A program made the translations under genes and the position numbers. A stretch of 64,000 nt of DNA from Paragordius varius (lineage: Eukaryota; Nematomorpha). A model generated the notes under the pieces. The model made no database searches. It saw only the letters and a list, made by a program, of their open reading frames with translations, and was not told the DNA's origin. The stretch covers positions 2,046,001 through 2,110,000 of the forward strand of contig OZ176052.1 in NCBI GenBank assembly GCA_964247055.1, written 5' to 3'. Numbering within the stretch: the first letter of the stretch is position 1; each line of letters begins with the position of its first letter. This document shows, in pieces, positions 36,500 to 49,300 of the stretch.

Positions 36500-38030
36500 T
36501 GATTACGCATAATTAAATCATGTGTAACGATATGACCTATATTATCAATAAATGTTAAAAAGCGTTAGCTCATAACGCTCAGAGTAATAGAAGGGGATCC
36601 CATAAAAAAACCCAAATATGAATAATAAATATTACTCATTGATTTGATGTAGAAACAACATCTATCAACTCATTTTTTTGTTAGGCTGAGTTTTTCCCCG
36701 AAGACCGGGATCAAAATCCAAATCAATGCCACATATCTTTGATCACTATTTTCGGGAAAAAAATCTCTCTTAATCAAAAAATTGAGGCGATAGAAAGTTT
36801 TTCTGCCTTGAATTGTGTATGAATATATATTAAATAATCAAAATTTTGTTAATACTTTACTTCGCCTTTGGTGCAAATTAATCAAATATTTTTTTATAGG
36901 CCTCAACCATCAAAGCGGTATATTGTTTATACCAAACCTTTTTTTAATCAAAATTTTTCAACCAAACTAAAATTTAGTTGTCTCATATTTTATGGTATTA
37001 TTTTAGATAGGCTATAAAAACAATTTAAAAAACAATTTTTCACACTTTTTGATGTATTTCTATTCTAAAAATTGGTCCTCTTCAAATTTACGTTACTGGG
37101 CGGGATGATAAAAAAGTTGCACTTATGTAAGTCAAGAAGTTGATCAAGTTTGATTAAGCCAGGGAGTGTACATCCGAATATCGGTGATTAAAAAACACTT
37201 AAAAGTCTTTTTCTTATGAAATTAACATTTTTTGGTGGCGACCTAATTCAATTTATACGGGGATTATTTTTTTTGACTAAAAAATATGAAATAAGGCTAA
37301 AGAAAGATAAACAATCAATAGACTAAACATTTATTGAAGTTATCAAATTCAATGGCACTATATTGATAATCGAAAATTAAATAGAAAATTAATAAGATAA
37401 TTATTAACATTATCATTATATTACGAATTTTACAACTGTTATTACAAAACATAATAATCCGTCATTAACCATTACAAAATCAATGGCACTATGTTATCAT
37501 TATGTCCTACAGATTCTTTTAAATATTGAGAGACCAGCACCTAAAATTTAAGTTGATGAAACCATTCGCCCTTAAAACACTCTTGTATCTATTTACCATA
37601 ATATGTTTTCCCATCTAATACTAATTATATTACACCAGAATTATAACGAAATAATTGATTTTATATTTTGCTCTATTTTTTCCATTCTAAGTTGGACCAA
37701 AATTATAACGAAATAGTTGTTTCATATTTTTCGCTATTTTTAAAGAAATTATGTGCCAGGCATTCACCATGAATTCCTGGATTATGGATATCTTGCCACT
37801 GCTTCGTTTTGCTAGTGAGGAGCCCTTGTGCGAATACAATGGGATTTTATAAAATACAGCAACATATTATTATTTTTTAACTTATAAATATCAGTACATT
37901 TGTCACAAACTTTTGATTACATAAACTCTTTTTAAATAAAAATTACCATATAAGCGAAAAACGCCATCTTTATGTTTTACAACAATATGGAGATCATTAT
38001 TATTAGCTTACCATTGCGATTAGGAGTCAT
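36500..38030. other. intergenic, no gene recognised
   Basis: No supported coding region. The phrase CAATGGCACTATGTTATCAT occurs near 37480 and a close version near 37350, indicating a small diverged repeat. Confidence 0.5.
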
Positions 38031-38034
38031 AGTA

Positions 38035-38208
38035 CTTTCTATCGAGCAATTGTTGGTCTTATGAAACAAAAATTTGAGATGTTTATGTGTGGCAGACGAG
38101 TCCCTTACAACGACGAAACGAGTCTTATACTATGACACGTGGTAAACACTGTCATATTAAAATTTTCATTTCATAAAGCCACCAATTGCTCGATAGGAAA
38201 TATTATAA
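38035..38208. repeat. short inverted-repeat (MITE-like) element
   Basis: Left arm CTATCGAGCAATTG.TGGTCTTATGAAA (38040-38063), right arm its inverse TTTCATAAAGCCACCAATTGCTCGATAG (38171-38201), with one mismatch and a one-base gap. The middle is somewhat GC-richer (GACGAGTCCCTTACAACGAC). Confidence 0.8.
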
Positions 38209-39049
38209 CTTCTAATTTCAATGGTATGCTTATATTAATGATATTCATATTATGTTGTTATTCAACTCTTTACAAGTTTAAATGATATGAATTAAATTTT
38301 TGCGTATACGAATTTATATAATAAGATTAGACAATTTTGATCGAGATTGATATTTAAATAGATAGATATATACCTTCAATTTTACGTCAATTAAATTAGT
38401 GTTAATTGATCATCAAGTTTGGAAGTAATAATAAATTTAAAATATATCATTCTAAGATTTGATTTAACCTATCGCATTCAGTTAATAAATTCATCAAAGA
38501 TTTAAAGAATATTTTTCAATATAATATAATTGCTAATTAAACAAGCCAAGAAATTTAATTACAAATTTTATTGTTTACGTTTGTGATTACAATTAAATAA
38601 ATTATTGTTGGTTTCAAGTGAATTAATGAAAATTTTTTGGAATTTGTCCATTATGTAATATAGATAATAAATAAATCAATCTTTATTAACAAAAATCCAT
38701 TATTCATACGTAAAAAATTTATTTGATTTTTACATTTAACATTTATGTGATGTTTTTTAGGGTTCACGGTATCAATATAGGATACTTTTAGATGCATTGT
38801 TGTAAAAGTCAACCATTTTAGCGTGGATCAATATGTGAGATTTTCGGAGCCCAATTCAAATTTTTTTATACAAATATTTAGATAAACATTCAACGCTGCG
38901 TCCAAAGGACATATAAATATATTCTGATGAAACGAGTAATATATGAAAAATATTTACAATTTTATGGTATTTTTTTCGTTTCGAATAATCGTCAAATTTG
39001 TAATCTATATTTTTATAAAAATAGAAAATGCTGGCTTTGTGATTTGTTT

Positions 39050-40620
39050 CCGCATAACCGGTAGACCCATTCAAATCCAAATGTCGAATATGAATGCCCC
39101 GACAATAGCTTGGCCCTTTTTTGAATTAGGTTTCCAGTTCGGGCCCCTCTGTTAAAAAACGGTTTTTTTTTAAAACACAAATCCACAAAAATCGTGTCTT
39201 TGAGACAATTTTCCGGAGAACGTGTTGGACCATTCTATTTCAATATGATTTTTTTTACTTCTTTTCGATTGCGAACATAGTCGGCTCGCTTTTTTAATTT
39301 AGGCCCTTTTTTACCCGCTCACCCCGTAAAATGCCATTTCCAAGAAAAGTTCACAAAAATAATTTTTTGAATATATTTTTGCCCAAAGTATAAGACCGTA
39401 GAATTCAATAAAGATTCCATGTATTCCCTGTTAAAAGGCAAAAATTTTAGTCGTTTGCTTCTTTGATGATAGCTGCTAAGTAAGGTGCTACCCACTAAAA
39501 ACTGATCCGTAATACCGAAATAGTGTGCCTTTGGGGTTAAAAAACCTATCAGGCCATATGTGTTCAATCTATGCTCAAAATTATACCCGCAACAAGACAA
39601 AAATTTAAGTCGAGCCGATTTTTAGAATTAGCGATTAAATAGGCCCTTTACGCCCTAAAAAATGCGCTATCATTGAAATATTATTTAGTTTTGGAGCCAT
39701 TCTTCTATAAACTATTAAGAACATATGGAATGAATAATGTTTTCAGGTATTCCCGTAAGGCAAAATTTTTTATCGAACGTCCTTTTTATATTGGCCTTTG
39801 GGTAGGGGCTACCAGCCAACAACTGCGTTTCCATACCGATGCAGCCCTTTGGAGCAATTTCGGAAAACCTATGATTAGAATAGGAACATATGGAATCCAT
39901 GATAATTCCAGATAATTCCAATATTAAGGCAAAACTTTGCTCACGTTTTTTTTATATCTGCCCTGGGTACCCGCGCACTATATGGCAATCGCGTTGTTTT
40001 GGAGCTAATTTACTGAAATTTTTTGAAGCCACTTTAGCTCATTAAAAGCTTGAAATATTATTTACTGAACTGGTAAAGAAGGTCAAGGCTTTTTTATTAG
40101 CCGTTAATTTGGGGCTCTTATGCCCTAAAAATACGCCATCAATAACGATTAGTTAGTGTTGAGGTATTTTTTTTAATAACCTATGAGACGACGGTATCAA
40201 AAATGATTCCAAATGTTTGCCCTAAGGCAAAGATTTTAAACAGCGCTTTTTTCACAGGTAGAAGTCGGTTTAAAAATAAGACGCCATACAAAAATGGCGT
40301 AATTCTGGAAATTTTTAAAAAAACTTAAGAAGCCATACCCTGTGTCAAAAAATAAAACTATTTTTGCACGTTTCACTCAATAATTGCTTATGTTTTTTTA
40401 TACTAAGATCATTGCTGAATAAATATATTTTGTTAACATTTTTAAAATTTGGTGTGCTTGGGGCCTTTATACTATTCAACTTGCTCAACAATATGTTTTT
40501 AAGGCTATTTTTCGGCAAAATTGAGATCATAATAAATTGAATAGGCGTGGAGATCGCGTATAAAAGCAAAAAAATTTGCTCCTCCCCCAAGAAGTCCGAT
40601 GGACTTCCTCGGCAGCCTGA
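39050..40620. repeat. degenerate tandem array, about 470-bp units
   Basis: Higher GC than its surroundings. At least three units begin with GGCCC..TTA.GCCCTAAAAA-ATGCG.CAT-like text at about 39300, 39640 and 40110, each followed 100-170 bp later by ATTCC..GT.AGGCAAAATTTT-like text. Minus-strand frames of two units are similar at protein level (..GITDQFLVGS.. at 39480-39520, ..GMETQLLAGS.. at 39810-39840). No intact gene is supported; it could be a satellite or relics of tandem exons. Confidence 0.55.
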
Positions 40621-43372
40621 AATTTAGGCCAGTTCTTAATAATTTTGGTAAAAACTAATGCTCTAATATATAGAATAAATTCGAAATATATGATATATTA
40701 TAATTAAAAGCATTATTTTTTAATTTTAACATTTAGTTGTGTTTAAAAGTCCCAAATTTTTACATTATAAAATGAGCTGGTTCTTTTAAAGTCCCCAATT
40801 GAATAAAAAATTTTATTATGCTAGATTATGGCGTCCAAAAACTTTATTTTGACTGTATATTTTAGCATTTAGCAAATCGGAGCGTCGTTCCTACTATTTT
40901 GTGGCATGATAGAGACGGGAAAATACTTTGTCGACATAATTCGATCATGCTGAAAATTTCTCTTACCTCAAAATTTTGATTGGAACATTCCTTAATCAAA
41001 TTCATGTTAAATACAAAATAAATCTTTACAAAATTTCATCCAAATTTTAAACCACGAACTTTTAAATTAAATTTAGAGGTTGTATAAAGTATCGTATATA
41101 AGAGTCATAATATCTTAAAGTATTATACCGTTTCCTTATCGCGCATTCTCTTAAATTTTATTTTTAGCACACTCGTCTACCGGTCAAAATACGAGTTTCG
41201 GAACTTTCATCAAAAATTTATTAAAAATATTGTTTCATAAATGTAACACTTGGATACATATTCATTTCAGTCCTTTGATTTAAAGTGGGGTAATATTCCA
41301 GGCCTCTTTAAAATTATAATTCAATAAATATGGGTCAAAAGTTTGAACTTGTATAACATTAAGGAAGCGAAATATAAAAATGAATTTATTTAAAAATATT
41401 GGTGTGGATGATAATAAAATTTTGACATAGCTTGCAAGTTTTTCAAGACATGGCTTGCTTTTATGTAATAAAAAAATATTAGGCGACTTAAGTCAAGCTT
41501 GATTCGAGGGTGATAAAAATATGATCATTAAAGTAAAACTTAAAGATTTTAAGTGTTAAAAATATGGATAAAATTATTGAACTATTTATGTATTTATTTA
41601 AGTTTTATATGTAATTTAAATCTTTGTTAATACTAGCAACTGTTTATTTGATAATTTTGGGCAAATTAACCAATAAGCGGATAAATTTTTAGAAAAACTC
41701 TGCTAATCTTTAAGAATAAAGCATATAAAAATTAGCTAAATTTTCCGTGAACCACCAAAAATTTTTTTAGAAAATAACTAAAAAAATAATAATTTAATCT
41801 TGTTAAAATTTTTTGATTTACGTTTTACAAAAAATAAACGCTAACCGTTACTTCACATTAAAACATGTAAAGAAAAAACCATAATTTTATTTCAAATTTA
41901 ATGTCGAATCATTAAAAATAATATGTTATAATGAGACATCTTCCTATTATTTGCATATGGACTCCTGACAAAATGAGTACTGTGGTAAAATATGTTTTAA
42001 CACTTGGCAACACATTTTTTAGCTTCGTTTCAAATTGGGGTTAAATACCCCAGCCCTTTTTAAAATTATATTCTTAAAAAAATATGGAAGGAATCGAAAC
42101 CATTGCAAAATTTTGCACTAATATAAAATTAGTAAACCGAAATATATAAAAAAAATATTCAAAAATACTTGATATTACTTATTTAAAGCTAAAACCGAAA
42201 AGTAAAAATTTAGTTAATGACATGTGTGCAAGGGTAAAATAAAAAATAATAAAAATAAACCACTTTTTTCTATCTCTATCAATGTTAGATGTAATTTTAA
42301 AAAATTAGCTTTAATTTATCTTTAAAATTAAATGATGACGATATTTCGCAAAAATTTTGTAAAATAAAAATGGTCGAAGTAATTTGACATGAAACTTTTT
42401 TTCAAAACAAAATTTTAGGATATTTTGGCATATTTATATAATTTTTTTTAAAAATAGAAGCATAAATTTAAATTAAGACCGGTTTCATTCAGCAGTTTTT
42501 AAAAATCTTAACTCAATCTGGGTATTTAAATTCCCAATTTGATTCGAAGTGCTATGGGAGAATGGTTTCATCAACAATTTTGGTTAAGGGACTCAATATT
42601 GAGAAAAATCTATATTATTAAATAAGACACGGGCCATTGAGTTTGAAATACTTTAATAAATGCTATTGGATTGCTTTTTTATCTTTTTGTGCCGTATTTC
42701 AAAAGTTTTGTCTGAAAATGATCAAATATATTTATTTGAATTGTGTGGCATAAGTCATAAACAAAAGACTTGACTTAAGTGTTTATTTTATCTATGATCC
42801 ATAAGTGCTTGCTGGCTTAAGTTTGCTCAACTTACCACGCTTGAATTACACGTCAAGTGAGTGCTACTTTATCACCCACCCGATATTTTACAATAATTGT
42901 AAAGTAAAAAAGGCGCCGAAGTAGTTTGATATGGAAATAATATTCAAAACTAAATTTAATGTAATTTCGGTTTTATTTATATAATTTTTATAATAATAAA
43001 TTTAAATTGGAACCTTTTCTTTCAGAGTTTTTTAAATTTATCAACTTATATAGTCTGGTTCCCTATTATTAAGTTATAATCAAACAGGGGTGTGAAAAAG
43101 ACAATAAACTATTTTGAGAATCAAATATAAAATGGTTCTGGGTAAAAAACTACCCAAATAATAAATATTGAGAGGCCACAAAATGCATGTTTTTATCGTA
43201 AAATAAATTTGACGTGGTTAGACTCTATGGGTAAAATGATGTTAAGCACAATTCTGACAATATTTTTGTCGTAAAGGTCGGTAGTAAATCCCTTGACTTG
43301 CATCGACAATACAAAATTTTTAACAAATATTTTCTCATTCATTTATTAAATCATATTGCCTCCGCCATCTTA
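40621..43372. repeat. intergenic with diverged repeat blocks, upstream of RBM25
   Basis: Two pairs of diverged copies are visible. The first, about 41240-41340 and 41995-42100, shares TAACACTTGG, TTTCAAATTGGGGTTAAATA-like text and TTTTTAAAATTATA. The second, about 42365-42580 and 42905-43110, shares GAAGTAATTTGACATG-like text, TTCAAAAC and TTTAAATT..GACC...TTTCATTCAG. No coding region is seen before the RBM25 start. Confidence 0.5.
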
Positions 43373-46300
43373 ATGTTTCCAAATCCTGGTATCCCGATTA
43401 TTCCTGTACCTGTTGTCCCACCGGTATATTAACCTTATAAATCAAATTTATTCATTTTACATAAATTTTTATGTCTTAGATTTATATTCCACCATTCCCT
43501 GTTGCACCACTCCCAATACCAACACCAGTGCCTATATCGACTAATATTGCTACCCCTTCTATTCCTGGAATGCCGGTGCTAGAAAAATTGGTACGTTTTT
43601 TTATTTATACAGAGAATTTAAATAAAGTAGACTAAAATACCGTTTTTAAAAAAATAAAGCACCAAAACAACTTAACTATATCACAAAACAAAACCTATAT
43701 TTATTATCATCTTTTGTTTTTTGAATTGCATGTCCTTATTTTAAATTTTTACTGAATTTTTTTTATTATATTATAGCCTGCACCTGGGTCTCGGCCCCCA
43801 AACCCAACTTCAACCGTATTTGTTGGAAATATAAATGAAAATGCACCAGATATTTTGGTTCGAAATATTTTATCCAAAATAGGCTTGATTATTAGTTGGA
43901 AACGCGTACAAGGCGTCACGGGGAAATTACAAGGTTATTTATATATTTGAAATTATATTTGACATCAGAATAGAACATTTTAATAGCATAAATTAATGTT
44001 GATGCTCAAAATTGATATGATATTTGTGTTTCTCTAAAACCAACGATGTTAAATAACAAAAATTTAAAATATTTTTTTGAACATAATTTTAAATAACGCT
44101 TTATATATAATGTTATAAATAATAACTAACAAATTCAAACCATATCGTCACAAACCTGTGATTTAACTATACATATAATTTTAATTTTGCCTCATGCTAA
44201 CGAATAAAATTTCTTTTAGCTCGAATAATTAAATTAAGACTGGGCTTATTTTTTAAATACTACGATTTTGCCTAAACCCTGAATAAATTTTGAAAATCCA
44301 AATAAAAAATATGCTATTACAGTAATTCAATGAATTTTTGTTTTATATTTTTTTAGGATTCGGTTTTTGTGAATACGATGACCCTGAAGCCACACTTCGT
44401 GCAATACGATTGCTCAACAATTTTGATTTGGGTGGCAAAAAACTAATGGTTCATTAATTACTATTTGACCTTTTTTTATTTTAAACATAATCAATTATTT
44501 TATTAATTTAATTAATAAATTTCAACTCTTTTTAGGTTAAAGTTGATGCCAAGAGTAAAGAAAAGTTGCGAGAATATAAATTGAATCGAAGACGAGAAAT
44601 AAGTGGCACTGTTGCAGGTTTTTTATAATAATTATTTAATTTTTTGTTCTCAAATGTTTTAAGTAATAGTCTATTAAAAATCGAGTTATTTATTTTTTAA
44701 AAGATATTTATACTTTATTTTGGTATTATAATTCAGCGATCGAATGAATTTATTACAGTAAGTTTTCGATTACTACAAGTAATCTTTGTCAAACGTAAAA
44801 TTTATATATAAACTAAAAATAATTCCATTTTAAATGTCAATGCTAAATATTTTCCAAACAGAATTTATTGGAAAACTAGTTTGTAATAAAATCGGGTTTT
44901 AAATTGATTACAAATGCTATTTATATTTAGAAACGCTATCTAAGTCAGATGATATCCTATTCAAACCTGATGTGAACGCTATTAAAAGGGACCACAATAT
45001 TATGTCGGAAATTAAGCGTTTAATCCGCGATAACCCTGATCTTAACAAAAAAGGTTTAATAATGAAAAAAAATTTATTTTACCTTATAAGATCTCAAATA
45101 TTATACATCCAATTTAAAAGATAAGAGGCCTTAATTTTTCAAGTAAAGTTTAAAATGATAAATTTATGATCGAAAATTTATACCATATTTTAGATTTTTA
45201 TTTTTTACAATAAAAGTTTTATATAAAGAGTAAATGTATAAATATATAGGGAAATAATTTGAAATTTCACTTTTACAATATAAAACAAAATTTCAAAATA
45301 TTAACACAAATATTTTTTTAAAAAGACCGTTGTACCCTTTTAAATTTTATTTTTATAAGTAACATCGTTGTTTTAAGTTTCATAATAAGGAATATAGATG
45401 TATATTGGTAACACAATTGATACAATCGTAATTAATTTATGGAAAAAATAGGGTTTTAAAAAATAAAAAATATTTGTCCGTATAATTTATATTTTATTGT
45501 ATTTAGTGTTACATAGACCTAATTTTTATTTTTTTTAATAAAAGACCATATTAAAATTGAAAAATTTAATAAATTTTTATTAGCCAATTTTTAAAGGGTT
45601 TTTATATTACACATGAGAATATATACACGTTTTACTCATTTTTTAACATTAATTTTAAACCCTTTAGTGCCTGAAACCAGTGAATTGGAAGTCACCAAGG
45701 AAAAACTGACTAGGACCCACAAAATGGATGCTGAAAAGACTGAAGTAATTTCCAAAGAGATCTTAAAATTCAAGGAGAACAATGCGGTACGTTTTTATCA
45801 TTACTTTTGTTTTATTAAAATAAAAGATTATAATACATTTTTGAAAAAAATAAATTAAAAGTTTTACCACTGCATTTTGCACATGTGTCAATCGTAATTC
45901 CATATTTCCCTTAGACAATACATTACATTGATATTCATTGTTACGGTGTCACATATACACTCTAGTACCTACGTAAGAAAATTGTATTTAATTTACAATC
46001 CTCTCTCTATATATTACATATATACATCAATTAGTTAAAAAAATATAATTTTGTGATTTTACGCTGTTTTTTCTCCCAAAAACTTATTTAAATTATGAGG
46101 GTATTTGCATACAATATTGATTTGTAATCTACGATTCTGGAGAAGAGGTATATTTTATTATGTTTAATATTTACGCAAACAATTATGGACTTCTTAAGAA
46201 AAAAATGGACGAAATTACATTAGAAATCATCCATAACCTACCTTATTCGACTAGCAGTATTCAAAGTATTTTTTCTAATTAAACTAATAACATTCGTTTC

Positions 46301-49300
46301 ATCCAAAAGCCAAAAAAAGATTAATAAATTTGAGTCATTTTTAGCTTTTAATTTGAATTATACGGATGGATTTGGAGCTTATGCATCTCGCATCATTACA
46401 GATCAGTCAGAAGTTAAATTATTTTATGCTTTTAACATTCATATATACAGTAGTATGAGTAAATATTTGCTGAAAATATTGCTATAAATATGTCTTTATA
46501 TATTTTTTGTTTGGTATTTTAGAAGGATGACGTTTATCGTGAAAAAGTTCGTGAGCGCGAGCGAGAACGCAGAGAACATGAAAAATTGTTTAACACCAAT
46601 TCCAATGTGGCAAAAACTACCAATCTCACTGCCTATAAACATGGTCGAGACTCACCCGACTCAGATCATGAAGATTTACATGAGAGGTATTATTATGATT
46701 TTTGGCCTTATATATAATGCGTAACATTTGTGTTGTATAATTTACCAAAAATAATTGGCCTTTAAAAATCTGAAAAGTAAATTTGGGAGATTCAACGACA
46801 TATAAGGAAAATAATGCAAAAAATTAAAAAGCGTTAAACAGCTATTATTTAATCATTTTTTTGGTTAAGAAATTTACAAAATTTTAATTACTTTTTATAT
46901 GGCTTTAATTAGAAACTAAAAGAAAAAAGTTTGATGCTTAAAACGCAGACGATATGTGGACATATTTTTTTTATTTTATTATAGTTAAAACGAATTAATA
47001 TATAAATATATTATATCGTTATGCTAATCTTTGTATGGCTTTATTTAAAATTAAATTATTGTGATTTTTGTTATAGAAAACGATCTCGCAGGAGTCGCTC
47101 TCGTTCACCCATTTCCAGTTCAAGACGAAATGAAACGGAAAGGTTTATTTTTTTTATTATTTAGTTAATATTTTAAACACAATTTTTGATTATATACAAT
47201 CGTTAAACCGCAGGTAGTTCCTTTATAACTTCTTGCCTGGCCAGCCAAATATAGGTTTAAGAAAAAATAAAATGCAAACGCACACAGAAGTTTGACGATT
47301 GACTATATATCGACAAAATATATAGATTCGCGGCTCGCATTACATATATTATTAAAGAGTCCCACATCTAAAAAGATTGCCTGCCCATGTCAAATTTTTA
47401 TACCTGAGTCGTGATTAAATTTTTAACAGCGTAATAACCTATTTGACTTATTAAAACGTTAAATGACCGGAATATCTTGTTGGTTTTTATTGCTAGGATA
47501 ATTTTAAATTGTAGCATGGTCTGAAATTTTTTAATAAATTTATCAATTTAAATACGAGTTTAATAATCAATTTATGTTTTAATAAAAACTCCTAACTAAC
47601 ACTTTAAACTTTATTTTGCTGTACTACTTTTAGACGTATCAGATCCTCACGATCAAGGAGCCATTCAGGAGGGCCTATTAATGAACCAGCAAAATCAAAT
47701 GCTGTTGTTTTAAGTCGCGAGGAACGGGAAGCCATTCGCCGAGAACATGAGGCTCGAGAACGGGAACGAGAACTTGCTCAGCAGGAGGAGGCAGAACGCC
47801 AGCGGGAACGAAGGAAACTTGAACGGAAACTCAGGGAAAAAGAGGCCAGTTATCAAGAAGTATATCCATTCAATTGTTACAGTTTTGATAAAATATTAAT
47901 AATGGTATCTGTGTGGTTTTAGTTTGTAAAGTAATTTATTTAAATTAGGGAGTACTTAGAGACCAATATTTGCATCCTTAATATTTTTATATACCCTATT
48001 AAAACCGTGGAGTAATCGCGCTTTACTGATTGTATGCAGCCCTAAAAATGTTTTATAAGGTACATGCAGCAAATATTCTAATGAAGTTCTTAATTTGTAC
48101 CTAAGTTTTTTTCGTGAAAGATAATATCTGCATATGTGTTCGACAGATACTCAGGTGCACGGTTATTGAAACAATAAAAATTTTGATATAAAATAGCAGC
48201 ATTTAATTGTTTCATTTACGGTTTTTATTATTCAGAGCCTTTATTTCCAGGCTATTAGTATTTTGACCTGTCCAAAAAATATACGGTTTGATAACCGCTG
48301 ATATATTACAGTTATGAACAGGCAAGATAGCGTCAACTTTAAATATATATAATACACCACATATGCTCATGTTTGTTATATAAATAGAAAGGGTTGTCGA
48401 AATAGGCGACCTAGGTGAAAAATGCATATGACGGATTCTTAACTGGACACCAAGTCTAGTTTTTTATTAGTTATTTTATTAATTGTGTGATTATTAATTT
48501 ATATTTAAATCGCGACAAAAATACTTTTTATAATAAATTTATTGATAAAATATTCAATGTTTTATTGCGATTGTATTTGTTAATGTTTTTTATCATTTTA
48601 TTCAACTGTAGCAACTACGTGTGTGGGAAATGCGCGAAAACAAAAAGCTGCGTGATTATCACAAACAGAAACAGTATGAAGAATATTTGAAGGAAGAGGA
48701 ATTGGCAGAAGCCAAAAGGCTCAAAGAGTTCCTTGAAGATTACATTGATGAACGCGATGATCCCAAATATTACAAGTAATACAATCATTTACTATTTAAA
48801 TATCGTTTATAGTTTGCAGTCGAAATTGAAAATAAATTTTATATGTTTAAAAGATGACTTCTTTTGAAAAACATACAGTAAAATGAAACCTGTTATTTAT
48901 ACATAATAACCTATCAGTTTGGGTTACAAAATATGGAATAAAGAGATAAATTGGTAACAGACTCAATAATATTGTAAGTATAAAGGTTATGCAAAAAAAT
49001 GTATAAAAATCTTAACTAATATTAGTCTTTTTTACCTTTTATCTATATAATTTGAATTTTAACTGCATTTTATGTTTTAAATACGCAGTAAACATACCAA
49101 GTAAAAGACTTTTTATAAAGATAGCACCATATATCTAATCAATATTTTTATATAACATATCCTATTACCGATAAAATAATCTACTTTTTGTTTTAACGTT
49201 TTTATGAAGTAGATAAAAAAATGGCTATCTTTCATTACTCTATATATTTTCAATTTGAACTGTTTTGAAAAATATATAAGTACATCCTAATTATATTTTT

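Noticed and set aside
39319-39921. Frames of 68-93 codons in the 39-40 kb block
   Set aside because: They overlap on both strands, lie in a degenerate tandem array, and have no recognisable domain; reported as repeat instead.
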